Assembly (NCBI RefSeq): GCF_017875835.1
Contig: NZ_JAGING010000001.1
Coordinates: 1,798,001 to 1,862,000, forward strand
Length of the DNA: 64,000 bases
Direction: 5' to 3'
Source: Psychrobacter sp. PL19
GTDB taxonomy: Bacteria > Pseudomonadota > Gammaproteobacteria > Pseudomonadales > Moraxellaceae
Notes under the pieces: model-generated
Seen by the model: the letters and a program-made list of their open reading frames with translations, nothing else
Database searches by the model: none
Told to the model about the DNA's origin: nothing
Shown: positions 27,889 through 37,223 of the stretch, one piece after another
Layout of the letters: every line of letters starts with the position of its first letter
Position numbering within the stretch: the stretch's first letter is position 1
Made by a program: the position numbers and the translations under genes

Positions 27889-28227
27889 ATGCAAAAGCTG
27901 CACAGCAGTCAACGTATGAGCAAAATTGTCATTCATAACCAGACCATTTATTTATCAGGTCAAGTAGGCAATGCTGAAGACGATATCAAAGCGCAAACGT
28001 TAACTTGCCTAGAGAAAGTTCAAAGTTTGCTTGAAGAAGTCGGTAGTGATAAATCAAAAATGCTATCAGCTACGGTCTGGGTAAAAAGCATGTCAGATTT
28101 TGCCGCGATGAATGAAGTATGGGATAAGTGGTTTGAAGGCATTCAGCCGCCCGCTCGTGCTTGTGGCGAGTCCGCTCTAGCACGTCCTGAGCTGTTAGTA
28201 GAAGTGACGGTCATTGCAGCTGAATAA
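27889..28227 (+). CDS. RidA-family imine/enamine deaminase
   Basis: The 112-residue YjgF/YER057c/UK114 protein has IYLSGQVG, a central YxxM-like WVKSMSDFAAMNEVWDKWF segment, and the substrate-binding Arg and Glu in PPARACGESALARPELLVEVTVIA. RidA enzymes hydrolyse reactive enamines/imines from amino-acid oxidation or PLP enzymes. It follows the FAD oxidase on the same strand and ends at a strong terminator, so the two form a two-gene operon. It is slightly shorter than typical RidA, placing it in a Rid2-7 type subgroup. Confidence 0.88.
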   Translation: MQKLHSSQRMSKIVIHNQTIYLSGQVGNAEDDIKAQTLTCLEKVQSLLEEVGSDKSKMLSATVWVKSMSDFAAMNEVWDKWFEGIQPPARACGESALARPELLVEVTVIAAE

Positions 28228-28256
28228 CCCGTTAGCCTTATATTTTGTCGTAAAAA

Positions 28257-28288
28257 AAAGGACCTGATAGCTATTATCAGGTCCTTTT
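28257..28288 (+). terminator. Rho-independent terminator after ridA-like gene
   Basis: A perfect 13-base stem (AAAGGACCTGATA with its complement) has a 5-base loop. An A run precedes the stem and a T-rich stretch follows it. Confidence 0.88.
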
Positions 28289-28518
28289 ATTATTGGTAGG
28301 TGTTATCTTATGAATAGTGGCAGACCATATCTATTAAAACAAATGAAACTTTGTAGACATCTTTTAGCAAATAACATATTGTACTTTGGTATAGTGTACT
28401 GGTTCTGAAGTATTATATTTAGCTTTTTAAGGTATCTGAATAGATATCTTTAACCATTTGGGCATGAAGCTGCCACCTAGCTGGTTATTACCTGCCTGCT
28501 ATATTTTAAGGTATTACT

Positions 28519-28902
28519 ATGAAAACTCCACATGACTTAGTAGCTGCTGCAAAAGCACAAATTAAAGAAGTATCAGTGACGCAGGCAGAAGCTACTTGCC
28601 ACAAAGTCGACGTTATTATCGATGTACGAGAGCCTGCTGAATATGCTGCAGGTCATATTGAAGGGGCGGTATTGGTGCCTCGTGGTATGCTGGAATTTGT
28701 AGTGTCTGATCTGCCGGCTGTTAATGGTACTGATACTTCAATCTTATTATATTGCAAATCCAGTGGACGAGGGGCATTGGCTGCTCAGTCTTTAGAAGCG
28801 CTTGGCTATAAAAATGTGGTCTCTGTTACTGGTGGTTATGATGCTTGGGTTGAAGCGGGTAAGCCAACAGTGATGCCAAATGATAACGTTGATTTTGGTT
28901 AA
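28519..28902 (+). CDS. Rhodanese-domain protein
   Basis: This single-domain, 127-residue rhodanese has IIDVREPAEYAAGHIEGAVLVPRG (about 33-56) and the active-site loop YCKSSGRGALAAQSL with Cys at about 79. The loop CKSSGRG is typical of small thiosulfate sulfurtransferases. It has no signal peptide and is probably cytoplasmic. It stands alone between terminators, so its partner is unknown. Confidence 0.9.
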   Translation: MKTPHDLVAAAKAQIKEVSVTQAEATCHKVDVIIDVREPAEYAAGHIEGAVLVPRGMLEFVVSDLPAVNGTDTSILLYCKSSGRGALAAQSLEALGYKNVVSVTGGYDAWVEAGKPTVMPNDNVDFG

Positions 28903-28974
28903 TAACGCATGTTAACAGTCAAAGTACGCTCTTATTTTAAAGCAAGATTAGTCTTTGTGACGTACTAACACTCT

Positions 28975-29008
28975 TTATGACGATAATCACATTATGACGA
29001 TAATCACA
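28975..29008. repeat. Two perfect 17-bp direct repeats
   Basis: TTATGACGATAATCACA occurs twice in tandem, with a degenerate third copy about 15 bases later. It lies in the 365-base gap between the rhodanese and peroxiredoxin genes, which otherwise holds only the terminator at 29174. Confidence 0.8.
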
Positions 29009-29173
29009 TCGGCTGACTTTATTACGACGATAAGACGGCGGTAAAATATTATGAGCTGCCCTTAACCATTTTACCTATCTAAAACAGCCTTATTGTTAGG
29101 TCATAGATCAGTTGTTAAATGATAGTGTGATAATTATAAACTTAGTAAGTGATTAGCGAACAACGCATAAATA

Positions 29174-29210
29174 AAAAAGCCCCGCTACTTATCCAGTAGC
29201 GGGGCTTTTT
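29174..29210. terminator. Bidirectional terminator between rhodanese and peroxiredoxin genes
   Basis: A perfect 16-base stem (AAAAAGCCCCGCTACT and its complement) with a 5-base loop lies between two convergent genes. It has A and T runs suitable in both directions. Confidence 0.92.
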
Positions 29211-29267
29211 TATTGACTGGCTTTATCTCGGAATATTTAAACTATATCGAAATACCATACCTATTCA

Positions 29268-29960
29268 TTACAGAGTTTTTTGACTAAAGTACCAATCGGT
29301 ATACTCATAGCCTTCGTCAGCACGGCTTTCCGCTTCTTTAGCAGTGCGTGGTGGCGGTACAATGACTGGTTCGCCTACTTTCCAGTTCTCTGGAGTAGCA
29401 ACTTTGTTGGCATCGCTGGTTTGTAAGGCATCAAGTAAGCGTAAGAATTCATCTACAGATCGACCATTGCTCATTGGATAATAGACCATCGCCCGCAACA
29501 CACCTTCTGGATCAATAATAAAGGTGGCTCGCACTGCCGAAGTATCACTCGCGCCCGGCTGAATCATGCCATAAGCCTTAGCAACCTGCATGGATAGATC
29601 AGCAATAATAGGGAAGGTGATTTCTACACCAAAGTTTTCTTTGATATTACGCATCCAAGCAATATGAGAGTGCACGCTATCAATAGATAATCCCAATAAC
29701 TCACAGTTCTTAGCACGGAAATCTACCGCTTTATTAGCGAATGCGATAAATTCAGTAGTACATACTGGGGTAAAGTCTGCAGGATGAGAAAATAGTACCA
29801 ACCATTGACCTTTATAATCGTCCAATGACTTCTTACCGTCAGTAGTAAGCGCATTAAAATCCGGTGCAGGTTGATTAAGCTGCGGAAACTGAATGGCGTT
29901 GGTTGGTGCCACGTCGTCTTGGCATGAACAGTTTTCGCGTGCGTGTTGACGGTTTCTCAT
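29268..29960 (-). CDS. Peroxiredoxin, 1-Cys Prx6/AhpC-TSA type
   Basis: The thioredoxin-fold domain carries the peroxidatic motif HPADFTPVCTTE (Cys at about 67) and RATFIIDPEGVLRAMVYYPMSNGRS, with the long C-terminal domain of Prx6-like enzymes (PENWKVGEPVIVPPP). It reduces hydrogen peroxide or alkyl hydroperoxides. An extra N-terminal segment has a CSC pair (residues 11-13), not usual in Prx6; it might act in resolving or metal binding, but this is speculation. Divergent from the DsrE-like gene across an AT-rich 271-base region with no recognised OxyR site. Confidence 0.92.
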   Translation of the reverse strand: MRNRQHARENCSCQDDVAPTNAIQFPQLNQPAPDFNALTTDGKKSLDDYKGQWLVLFSHPADFTPVCTTEFIAFANKAVDFRAKNCELLGLSIDSVHSHIAWMRNIKENFGVEITFPIIADLSMQVAKAYGMIQPGASDTSAVRATFIIDPEGVLRAMVYYPMSNGRSVDEFLRLLDALQTSDANKVATPENWKVGEPVIVPPPRTAKEAESRADEGYEYTDWYFSQKTL

Positions 29961-30231
29961 TGGCTAATCCTTAGTAGGTAATTGAATATAGTAGCTAGTT
30001 AAATAATTACAACAGAATCACTATAACATGTTATTATTATAATAAATATTATATGATTAATGATTTTATTGAGTTTTTCTAAACATATTTTGTAAATTAC
30101 CATTTTTTTATGTACAAATATACCTTTAGTCCTACATTTCAAAATAGGGCAATCAAAATAACCCTGTAGCGGCTGTTCGCCAAGTAGGCTAACTTGAGAG
30201 CCGATAACCTTGCAACAAACGGAGAGAAATT

Positions 30232-30696
30232 ATGAAACGAATTCTTATTACTGCACTTACTGCGGCGGTTACTTTCTTAGCAATTGGTTCTGCTTCTGCC
30301 GAAGAAACGCGTCATATTAAAGTATCAACACCGCCTTTATTAGTGATTGTCACCTCGGACGACGCTCAAGTGCAGCTGATGTCGATGGTGCTTACTATGC
30401 AGTCAGCTCAGCAAGGTGCGGCAACCCATGTATTGCTCTGTGGTGCAGCTGGCGATATGGCCCTACGTGATGCGCCAAAAAGTGTGACTGCTGGTCAACC
30501 GCCTATGAATATGAGCGCTCAAGGCCTGATGAAGACGGTTATGGAAAAGACAAAAACTAAAGTTGAAGTCTGTGCCATTTATTTGCCTGGCAAAGGTCTT
30601 GATCAATCTGCGCTAATTGATGGTGTGACCGCAGCAGACCCAGCAGCCATCGCTAAACTAATGGTTGACCGAGAAACTAAGATAGCCAGTTTTTAA
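30232..30696 (+). CDS. Periplasmic DsrE-like protein
   Basis: A clear Sec signal peptide (KR, hydrophobic core, SASA-EE, cleavage near residue 23) precedes a ~130-residue DsrE/F-like domain: LLVIVTSDDAQVQLMSMVLTMQSAQQGA, VLLCGAAGD, and a second Cys in VEVCAIYLPGKG. Cytoplasmic DsrE proteins relay sulfur via a Cys. This exported form keeps two Cys (about 68 and 112), but its function is unknown. GGAGAG precedes the ATG. It is monocistronic. Confidence 0.75.
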   Translation: MKRILITALTAAVTFLAIGSASAEETRHIKVSTPPLLVIVTSDDAQVQLMSMVLTMQSAQQGAATHVLLCGAAGDMALRDAPKSVTAGQPPMNMSAQGLMKTVMEKTKTKVEVCAIYLPGKGLDQSALIDGVTAADPAAIAKLMVDRETKIASF

Positions 30697-30988
30697 TCAA
30701 ATTTCTAGCCTTGACAGTAGAGAAACGCTGTTTAGGAATCAATAGCGCAAAGTCTTAACCTGTACTCATCGTCTCCAAAAAAGGCTTTCGTTCTAAAGAA
30801 AGCAGTCGTATAACAGGGTATGCACGAAGAAATAAATTTTCATCATACTGCTTGACGGTAATCATCAAACTATATCTGTGTTGGCGCTTTACAGCCTAGG
30901 CATCTTCGAACATTCGTACCTTCGTTTGAATGCACCTGGTTTAGACCAACAGGTTTCCAGAAGTTTTGGATAACTGTAAATCATAAAA
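30697..30988. other. Non-coding stretch after the DsrE-like gene
   Basis: No gene was recognised in these 292 bases. The next palindrome marks the boundary with the minus-strand membrane gene. Confidence 0.35.
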
Positions 30989-31020
30989 ACCCCCATAAGT
31001 TGTGTCCAACTTATGGGGGT
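30989..31020 (-). terminator. Perfect 14-bp palindrome, terminator or IS3-like end
   Basis: ACCCCCATAAGTTG and its perfect complement enclose TGTC. On the minus strand the hairpin is followed by a T run, suiting termination of the 31154-31648 gene. The right arm with its flank (31003-31022) also resembles the terminal repeats of IS3/IS150-group elements, so it may be a relic of one. Confidence 0.6.
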
Positions 31021-31153
31021 CAGTTCATACAAGGAGTTTTTATACTTTATTTTTAGAACGCACTAGGGCAAGATTTTTATTTCAATAACAGTCGTTAATA
31101 ACAGATTTTAAATTCCTACTCTGATAGATTGAAATATAGAACACCCTCTTTAT

Positions 31154-31648
31154 TTATCTGAACTGTCGCGTCTCTGCACCCCATGCAAAAACCAGTGCAT
31201 AGAGAACGTGGCCAACCAGCGCGACCCAAGTGGCTCCTGTGAAACCGATAAACGGCGGCAGTCCGATAATCAGATGAGCGACGACGTAGAGCGCGAATAC
31301 CCATAGCACGATTCCGTAGGCCAAAGCAGTGATTGTCCAGTGAAGCGACGGCATGATTGCCTTCCACATCGGTCGTACGACGATCAGCCAACCCAAGGGA
31401 TAAAGTATCAAGCCGGTGAGGTAGTGCACCAGTTCAGGGACACCTGTTGGTGCTGCACCGAATACGACCTCGATCATAGTCGTGGGGAGTTTAATGGTTG
31501 AGAGCTCGGTAAAACCGAGGATGGGAGACAGCGATGGACCCCAGAAATCAAAGATAACCGTGGCGAGTGCGCCTGCGAACAGTACCGTCAGAATAAACGA
31601 AACTTTATTTTCCGAAAATCGTCCAATTGGAGCGTTGTTATTGGTCAT
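31154..31648 (-). CDS. Small integral membrane protein, unknown function
   Basis: The ATG at 31648 has AGGAAGGA upstream, preferred over the TTG at 31672. The 164-residue product has four or so hydrophobic segments (about 14-34, 70-86, 93-115, 130-150), with motifs LVHYLTGLILYPLGW and YGIVLWVFALYVVAHLIIGLPPFIGF. No catalytic motif is recognised. The gene is visibly richer in G and C than its AT-rich flanks and ends near an IS3-like palindrome, which suggests acquisition by transfer. Confidence 0.7.
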   Translation of the reverse strand: MTNNNAPIGRFSENKVSFILTVLFAGALATVIFDFWGPSLSPILGFTELSTIKLPTTMIEVVFGAAPTGVPELVHYLTGLILYPLGWLIVVRPMWKAIMPSLHWTITALAYGIVLWVFALYVVAHLIIGLPPFIGFTGATWVALVGHVLYALVFAWGAETRQFR

Positions 31649-32222
31649 AGTGCTTTTCCTTCCTGAGAGCAACTTAATAATGGGATAAATAGCTGGTCTC
31701 AGTCAGCGTTCAAAAGGCTTAAAAGCCCTGCGCCACATAACACTGGCTGAGGGCTGGAGTGGACTCTAGTACTCGATCTCGAAGATTGAGACGAGCGACA
31801 TGAAGGCGTTTGTCACCATGCTGGATAATATACTCCTATTTATAATTTGTAAACACCTTTTCCCTTATTTATCAAGGATTTCAGCTGTTTTATAATATAG
31901 CTTGAATACATAAAATATTAGTTAAACTTAATAATTTCAGCTGCTTGTCTATTTATTTGAGAGCTGTATAGTGCGGTCATAAGAGCATAGATTTTATGAT
32001 CGTAAACTTTGCTGCGTCGTTTAGAATGCGTACTAACGAAATAGGTTTGCCAAAAAAAAGCATGATGAGGCTGCTATATATTAATATTTAAGCCAATCTA
32101 CTGGTAATTTGTAATAAAATTGGGCAATATGCTGCAACGAAATCGTGTTAGTGGATTCGTTTCAACTTTTCCTCATAATAATGAGGATTGATTTTAATAT
32201 GGAAGTTACTAGGAAAAACTGT
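31649..32222. other. Intergenic region with a GC-rich foreign patch
   Basis: 31700-31825 keeps the higher GC of the neighbouring membrane gene. On the minus strand it has a short frame ending FEIEY plus stop at about 31771, which could be the tail of a lost gene. Left of the CoA-transferase start (31830-32222) the sequence returns to AT-rich and carries that gene's upstream region. Confidence 0.35.
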
Positions 32223-33749
32223 ATGAGTTCAATTAACCATGAAGGGCGCGTGCTTCACGAAGGCTTGAGTAAAAAAATAATGTCTGCTGATGAAGCGGCT
32301 GCATTTATTAAAAATGATATGAACGTCGGTATGAGTGGCTTCACCGGTGCAGGCTACCCTAAAGCCATACCAGCGGCGCTTGCCAAACATATGGAAGCGG
32401 CCCACGCGCGCGGTGAAGATTTTCAAATTGGTCTGTTGACCGGAGCGTCTACTGCTACCGAGTGTGATGGCGTATTGGCTGAAGCCAAAGGCATCAAATG
32501 GCGTACCCCTTATCAATCAGAGCCGGCGCTTCGTAAACAAGTCAATGCCGGTGAAGCATATTATTTTGATATGCATTTATCGCATGTGGCGCAACAAAGT
32601 ACGATTGGCTTCTATGGCGACATGCATATGGCTGTGGTTGAAGTGTCTGGTATTTTGCCAGATGGTCGCCTCATTCCTTCTACTTCCATTGGTACTAGTA
32701 ATGCATGGTTGGAAAATGCCGATAAAATCATTTTAGAAGTTAACGCCCAGCAAAGCCTAATGCTTGAGGGTATGCATGACGTTTATAATGATATTGGTAT
32801 GCCGCCGAATCGCAAACCAATTCCACTAGTCACTCCAGGTGGGCGTATTGGCGTTCCGTACTTACATTGTGACCTAGATAAAGTGGTGGCTATTGTCTTA
32901 ACCGACTCGCCAGATCGCAATAGCAAGTTTGCAGATCCAGATGAAAAATCCAATAAAATAGCCAGCCATATCATTGACTTTTTTCATAATGAAGTCGAAA
33001 AAGGCCGTCTGCCAGAAAATTTATTGCCGATACAGTCTGGGGTGGGCAACGTGGCCAACGCAGTATTGGCAGGCTTGCAGAATAGCCCGTTTGAGAATTT
33101 GACTGGCTATACTGAAGTGTTACAAGATGGTATGTTGGATCTGATCATGTCTGGTAAAATGACTATGGCGTCTGCTACTGCGCTGTCATTAAGCCCAGAT
33201 GCGCTTGAAACTTTCAATGCCAATATTGAAGAGCTGCGTGCTCGCATTGTTTTACGTCCACAAGAAATCACCAATCACCCTGAAGTGGCACGTCGCTTAG
33301 GTGTTTTGGCGATCAATGCGATGATCGAGTGTGACCTTTATGGTAACGTCAACTCGACTCACGTCATGGGCACTAGCATGATGAATGGCCTTGGCGGTTC
33401 AGGTGATTTTGCGCGCAACGCTTACACCTCATTCTTTGTGTCGCCATCAGTGGCCAAAGATGGTGCTATCTCTTGCATCACGCCGATGGTATCGCACCAT
33501 GACCACACTGAACATGATGTGATGGTAATTGTCACTGAGCAAGGTTTGGCTGATTTGCGTGGCCTCGCACCGCGTCAACGTGCTCAAGCGATTATCGATA
33601 ATTGCGCGCATCCAGACTATCGTCCGATGTTGCAAGATTACTTTGATCGTGCCTCTACAACGGCTGGCATGCAAACGCCGCACATGCTCAACGAATCGTT
33701 ATCATGGCATCAACGTTACGTCGAAACGGGCGATATGCGCATTAAGTAA
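32223..33749 (+). CDS. Acetyl-CoA hydrolase / succinyl-CoA:acetate CoA-transferase family protein
   Basis: The ATG at 32223 has AGGA 8 bases upstream, preferred over an in-frame start at 32145. The 508-residue protein has the family features: MSGFTGAGYPKAIPAAL (CoA site), GLLTGAS, IQSGVGNVANAVL (about 271), TEVLQDGMLDLI with the catalytic Glu (about 298), and GLGGSGDFARNAY (about 390). Such enzymes exchange CoA between acyl-CoA and acetate, or act as acetyl-CoA hydrolases in acetate and propionate metabolism. It is monocistronic with a strong terminator. Confidence 0.9.
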   Translation: MSSINHEGRVLHEGLSKKIMSADEAAAFIKNDMNVGMSGFTGAGYPKAIPAALAKHMEAAHARGEDFQIGLLTGASTATECDGVLAEAKGIKWRTPYQSEPALRKQVNAGEAYYFDMHLSHVAQQSTIGFYGDMHMAVVEVSGILPDGRLIPSTSIGTSNAWLENADKIILEVNAQQSLMLEGMHDVYNDIGMPPNRKPIPLVTPGGRIGVPYLHCDLDKVVAIVLTDSPDRNSKFADPDEKSNKIASHIIDFFHNEVEKGRLPENLLPIQSGVGNVANAVLAGLQNSPFENLTGYTEVLQDGMLDLIMSGKMTMASATALSLSPDALETFNANIEELRARIVLRPQEITNHPEVARRLGVLAINAMIECDLYGNVNSTHVMGTSMMNGLGGSGDFARNAYTSFFVSPSVAKDGAISCITPMVSHHDHTEHDVMVIVTEQGLADLRGLAPRQRAQAIIDNCAHPDYRPMLQDYFDRASTTAGMQTPHMLNESLSWHQRYVETGDMRIK

Positions 33750-33806
33750 GTGCATATAGCTACTCTGTTGTTAAAAGTAAAGTAAGCAAAGCCAGTAAAA
33801 TAAAGT

Positions 33807-33840
33807 GTCCCTTATCTGTATTCAGGTAAGGGACTTTTTT
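33807..33840 (+). terminator. Terminator after the CoA-transferase gene
   Basis: The stem GTCCCTTATCTG/CAGGTAAGGGAC (one wobble) has a short loop and ends in seven T. Confidence 0.85.
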
Positions 33841-33903
33841 GTGGGTGACAGAAATGGCCAGACTAGAAATAATTTTAGACTTCAAAGATACTAGAGACAG
33901 GTA

Positions 33904-34037
33904 TAGTTAAAATACCTTAAAAACGCTATGGTACTGCTGGTATAAGCTTCTTGCAGCCTCTGTCTGCGTAGGCACAGCAAGCAAGAGAAACTTATGCCAG
34001 CAATATGTTATGTATCTATATTACTTTTCATTGACTA
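33904..34037 (+). repeat. 134-bp MITE-like repeat, copy 1
   Basis: The element begins TAGTTAAAATACC and ends TTTCATTGACTA and is flanked by TA on both sides. It contains a long imperfect palindrome (TGCTGGTATAAG and CTTATGCCAGCA arms around a GC-rich centre). The inverted copy at 37090-37223 has exactly the same length. The TAGT(C/T)AA ends match the IS630 element at 4327-5237, so it is probably an IS630-mobilised MITE. It has no coding capacity. Confidence 0.85.
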
Positions 34038-34168
34038 TATGTCTCTTTACTCAACCTTGAGTATTTTAAAACTTTATAAAAATTATAGATAATATTAAGA
34101 ATTATGAAGAGGGCACTGAATATTCGAGCCCATCCCGAATTCTGTGAAACTGCTTTTAATCAAAGCAG

Positions 34169-35317
34169 CTATTTCATATTTTGCCCCAACCGAATAGCAG
34201 CGGCGATATTTACCGCTGTGGTTTCGATATTATCATAGGCATATTTTAAAACCTTATCGATAGAATCTACTTTTTGAATACTGGGCATCACCACATCGAA
34301 TTGAGTAGTCTGGGCCGGTTTAAGCCCATCGACACTGCCACAAATAGCAATAACCGGTGTGTGACTGAGCTTAGCAAGTTGACTGATACCACCAGCCACT
34401 TTGCCCATTGAGGTTTGCGCGTCGAGTTTGCCTTCCCCAGTTATCACAAGGTCAGCACCAGCAATATGCTGCGATAGATCAACAGCATCAGCCACGGTAT
34501 CAAAGCCTGACTGTAACTGTGCGCCGCAAAAAGTCATCAATGCAAACCCAAGACCACCGGCTGCGCCTGCACCTGCAATATTTTGATAGTTCTCACTATT
34601 GGGATAGCTGCCGTGCTGATGGCAAACGGTCGCAAAGTGACTTAAAGACTGGTCTAAACGCGCAACTTGTTCAGGATTGGCCCCCTTTTGTGGGCCAAAA
34701 ATAGCACTGGCGCCTAACGGGCCACATAACGGATTGGTCACATCACAGGCCACTTCAAAGGCAGTATTTAAAATATTCGGATTGAACGCTGAGCTGTCTA
34801 TCCGTTGCAAGCGGGCAAGTTGATCACCACCTGGTACTAAAGGCTGGCCTTGCTGGTCATAAAAAACCATGCCTAATGCAGTCAACATGCCAACCCCAGC
34901 ATCATTGGTGGCACTACCGCCAAGACCGATGATAATGCGTTTTGCCCCTTCACTTAAAGCATCTTTGATGAGTTCACCAACCCCGTAGCTACTAGCAATA
35001 CTAGGGTTTCGCTCTGCTACGGTCAATAAATGCAGGCCACATGCTGCCGCGACTTCAATCACTGCAGTAGCATCGGGCAATAGCAAGTATTTTGCGCTAA
35101 TAAGCCTCATGAGTGGGTCGTGCACGATCACGGCTTTCCATCGTCCGCCGAGTACATAAGACAAAACAGCGGACGTGCCTTCACCGCCATCGGCCATCGG
35201 TATCAAGGTATAACTTGCATCTGGAAATACCTGACTAAATCCGGACTTGATAGCCTGGCAAACTTCTAAGGCTTCTAAGCTTTCTTTAAACGAGTCTGGG
35301 GCAATTAAAATCTTCAT
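34169..35317 (-). CDS. Glycerate kinase (GarK/GlxK family)
   Basis: The 382-residue type 1 glycerate kinase starts MKILIAPDSFKESLEA and has PMADGGEGTSAVL (about 42), GLGGSATNDAGVGML (about 131), GPQKGA (about 208) and VITGEGKLDAQTSMGK (about 288). It phosphorylates D-glycerate, feeding glycolysis. It lies just downstream of a GntP-family permease on the same strand (99-base gap), so the two probably form a glycerate or sugar-acid uptake and use unit. Confidence 0.95.
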   Translation of the reverse strand: MKILIAPDSFKESLEALEVCQAIKSGFSQVFPDASYTLIPMADGGEGTSAVLSYVLGGRWKAVIVHDPLMRLISAKYLLLPDATAVIEVAAACGLHLLTVAERNPSIASSYGVGELIKDALSEGAKRIIIGLGGSATNDAGVGMLTALGMVFYDQQGQPLVPGGDQLARLQRIDSSAFNPNILNTAFEVACDVTNPLCGPLGASAIFGPQKGANPEQVARLDQSLSHFATVCHQHGSYPNSENYQNIAGAGAAGGLGFALMTFCGAQLQSGFDTVADAVDLSQHIAGADLVITGEGKLDAQTSMGKVAGGISQLAKLSHTPVIAICGSVDGLKPAQTTQFDVVMPSIQKVDSIDKVLKYAYDNIETTAVNIAAAIRLGQNMK

Positions 35318-35416
35318 TACACTCTCTTAAAATGTCTATTATCTATTTGCTATTAACTTACTTATCAACGAATTTTTTAACAAGTGCTTAAAAAGTAGCT
35401 ATTGGTCATGGCTAAA

Positions 35417-36778
35417 TTAAATAAATACTAATGTTAATAGCCAGATAAAGATGATGCTGGTGACACCTTGAATACCGGTGGCCACTGAATGGGCTTTATA
35501 AGCCTGCGCCACACTCATGCGACTAAATTGGCTGACGATCCAGAAGAAGCTGTCATTGGCATGCGAGATAGTCATGGCGCCGGCACCGATTGCCATCACA
35601 CAAAAAACTCGACCCAGATCGCTATCAAGCCCGATCTGTCCTAATAATGGCGCAACCATTGCTGAGGTAGTTACTAATGCTACCGTGGTAGAGCCTTGTG
35701 CTGTTTTGAGAGCGGCTGAAACGATAAATGGCATAAATATGCCCAAACCTAATGCTGATAAGGTAGTGCCTAAATAGTCGCCGATCGGGGTGACTTTTAG
35801 CATGGCACCAAATGCGCCGCCAGCACCAGTGATTAATAATATCGGTGCGGCTACCACCAAGCCTTGGGCCACGCTGTCGCTAATCTGCTGAGTTTTATCG
35901 CTACCACTTATCAATAAAAATGCTAGAAATAAACCGATTAGTAGGGCAGTGAGTGGATTACCAATGAATACCAAGATATCAATAAGGAAACTAGTGCCTA
36001 GTGGGGCAGTAGGGAAGTTGGCCACAGAGGATAGGCAAATCAAAACGATAGGCACAATAATAGGCAAAAAAGCCATCGTTGTTGATGGCATTTTATTATA
36101 ATCTTCACGAGCTTTCATATTTGCAGGGACAGCAGCTGCTGGCACATTGTCAGCATCTATATTATCTGGTTCGACATCTAGGAAACGGTTTGACCATAAC
36201 CAGCCTGCCAATACCGCCACGCTGGTCACTACAATACCAACCATGATCACCAAACCTAGGTTTGACTCAAGCCCCAAATTACCTGCTGCAGCAATAGGCC
36301 CAGGCGTAGGCGGCACAAAAGTATGGGTCGCATATAAGCCGGTCGCCAAAGCAATACTCATCGCCACACTGGATACTTGCAAGCGCTCAGCCAAAGACTC
36401 TTTTAAAGAGTTTAAGATGATAAAACCTGAGTCACAAAACACAGGAATTGAGACTACTGCCCCAACGATAGACATGGTCAAGGTTGGAAAGCGTGGCCCT
36501 AGAAAGTTAATGACCGCTTCTGCCATAACAATAGCAGCGCCCGTCTTTTCCAGGATCAGCCCAATGATGGTACCGAACACGATTACTAGACCAATATAAC
36601 CTAAGATACCACCGAAACCGTCGGAGATAGTTTTTGCGACCGTATCAAGAGGCACTTGATAAAATAACGCCACTAAAAAGGCTGATAGTATTAAGACTAA
36701 AAAAGGATGCCACTTTAACTTTGCGGTGGCAAAAATAATAAAAAGAATGGTCAGTAAAAGCCAAAATACTATCATCAT
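35417..36778 (-). CDS. GntP-family sugar-acid/gluconate permease
   Basis: The 453-residue protein has about 12 hydrophobic segments and GntP signatures: FGTIIGLILEKTGAA (about 69), IPVFCDSGFIIL (about 109), ATHTFVPPTPGPIAAAG (about 150) and a C-terminal SHANDSFFWIVSQFS (about 407). Members import gluconate, glycerate and related acids by proton symport. Pairing with glycerate kinase suggests glycerate as substrate (inference). It is upstream of the kinase gene in the same direction. Confidence 0.93.
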   Translation of the reverse strand: MMIVFWLLLTILFIIFATAKLKWHPFLVLILSAFLVALFYQVPLDTVAKTISDGFGGILGYIGLVIVFGTIIGLILEKTGAAIVMAEAVINFLGPRFPTLTMSIVGAVVSIPVFCDSGFIILNSLKESLAERLQVSSVAMSIALATGLYATHTFVPPTPGPIAAAGNLGLESNLGLVIMVGIVVTSVAVLAGWLWSNRFLDVEPDNIDADNVPAAAVPANMKAREDYNKMPSTTMAFLPIIVPIVLICLSSVANFPTAPLGTSFLIDILVFIGNPLTALLIGLFLAFLLISGSDKTQQISDSVAQGLVVAAPILLITGAGGAFGAMLKVTPIGDYLGTTLSALGLGIFMPFIVSAALKTAQGSTTVALVTTSAMVAPLLGQIGLDSDLGRVFCVMAIGAGAMTISHANDSFFWIVSQFSRMSVAQAYKAHSVATGIQGVTSIIFIWLLTLVFI

Positions 36779-37089
36779 GATCCCTATGAGGTTGAGTTCT
36801 GCTTATATCTTGAGTGAATGTCAATGCAGCTGACTATCGGTTATTTACCAACAGCAAGACGATTTTTTGAGGTGCATATCTTATCGTAAATACAACTTGC
36901 TAGGGAGTCGTATTTGTTTCACAGCTGTATATTTTATAGCGACTTCACCATACCACTTTTTAGCAATGATTAGACATTTGTATGTTCACGTGCTGCTGCT
37001 GGCTCTCGCTTATGAGTGCATTTACTATGGCTATAAAAGTAGAAACCATTACTCGATAAAGCAACGGCTATATACTTTGACATTATGTA
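36779..37089. other. Non-coding stretch upstream of the GntP gene
   Basis: These AT-rich 311 bases hold the permease promoter region (minus strand). The plus-strand frame at 36867-37106 runs into the repeat and has no recognisable domain, so it is not taken as a gene. Confidence 0.4.
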
Positions 37090-37223
37090 TAGTCAATGAA
37101 AAGTAATATCGATACATAACCTACTGCTGGCATAAGTTTTTCTTGCTTGCTATGCCTACGCAGACAGAGGCTAAAAAAAGCTTATACCAGCAGTACCCTA
37201 GCGTTTTTAAGGTATTTTAACTA
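37090..37223 (-). repeat. 134-bp MITE-like repeat, copy 2 (inverted)
   Basis: This is the same length as copy 1 in the opposite orientation, beginning TAGTCAATGAAAAG and ending GGTATTTTAACTA, with TA at 37088-37089 and 37224-37225. The palindrome arms CTGCTGGCATAAG and CTTATACCAGCAG are better preserved than in copy 1. It abuts a gene fragment at 37229. Confidence 0.85.

Noticed and set aside
31116..31391. Minus-strand 91-codon ORF overlapping the membrane-protein gene
   Set aside because: It lies in another frame within the better supported gene at 31154-31648, which has a good RBS and membrane segments.
36867..37106. Plus-strand 79-codon ORF with hydrophobic segments
   Set aside because: It runs into the MITE copy, has no RBS or recognised domain, and overlaps the permease promoter region.
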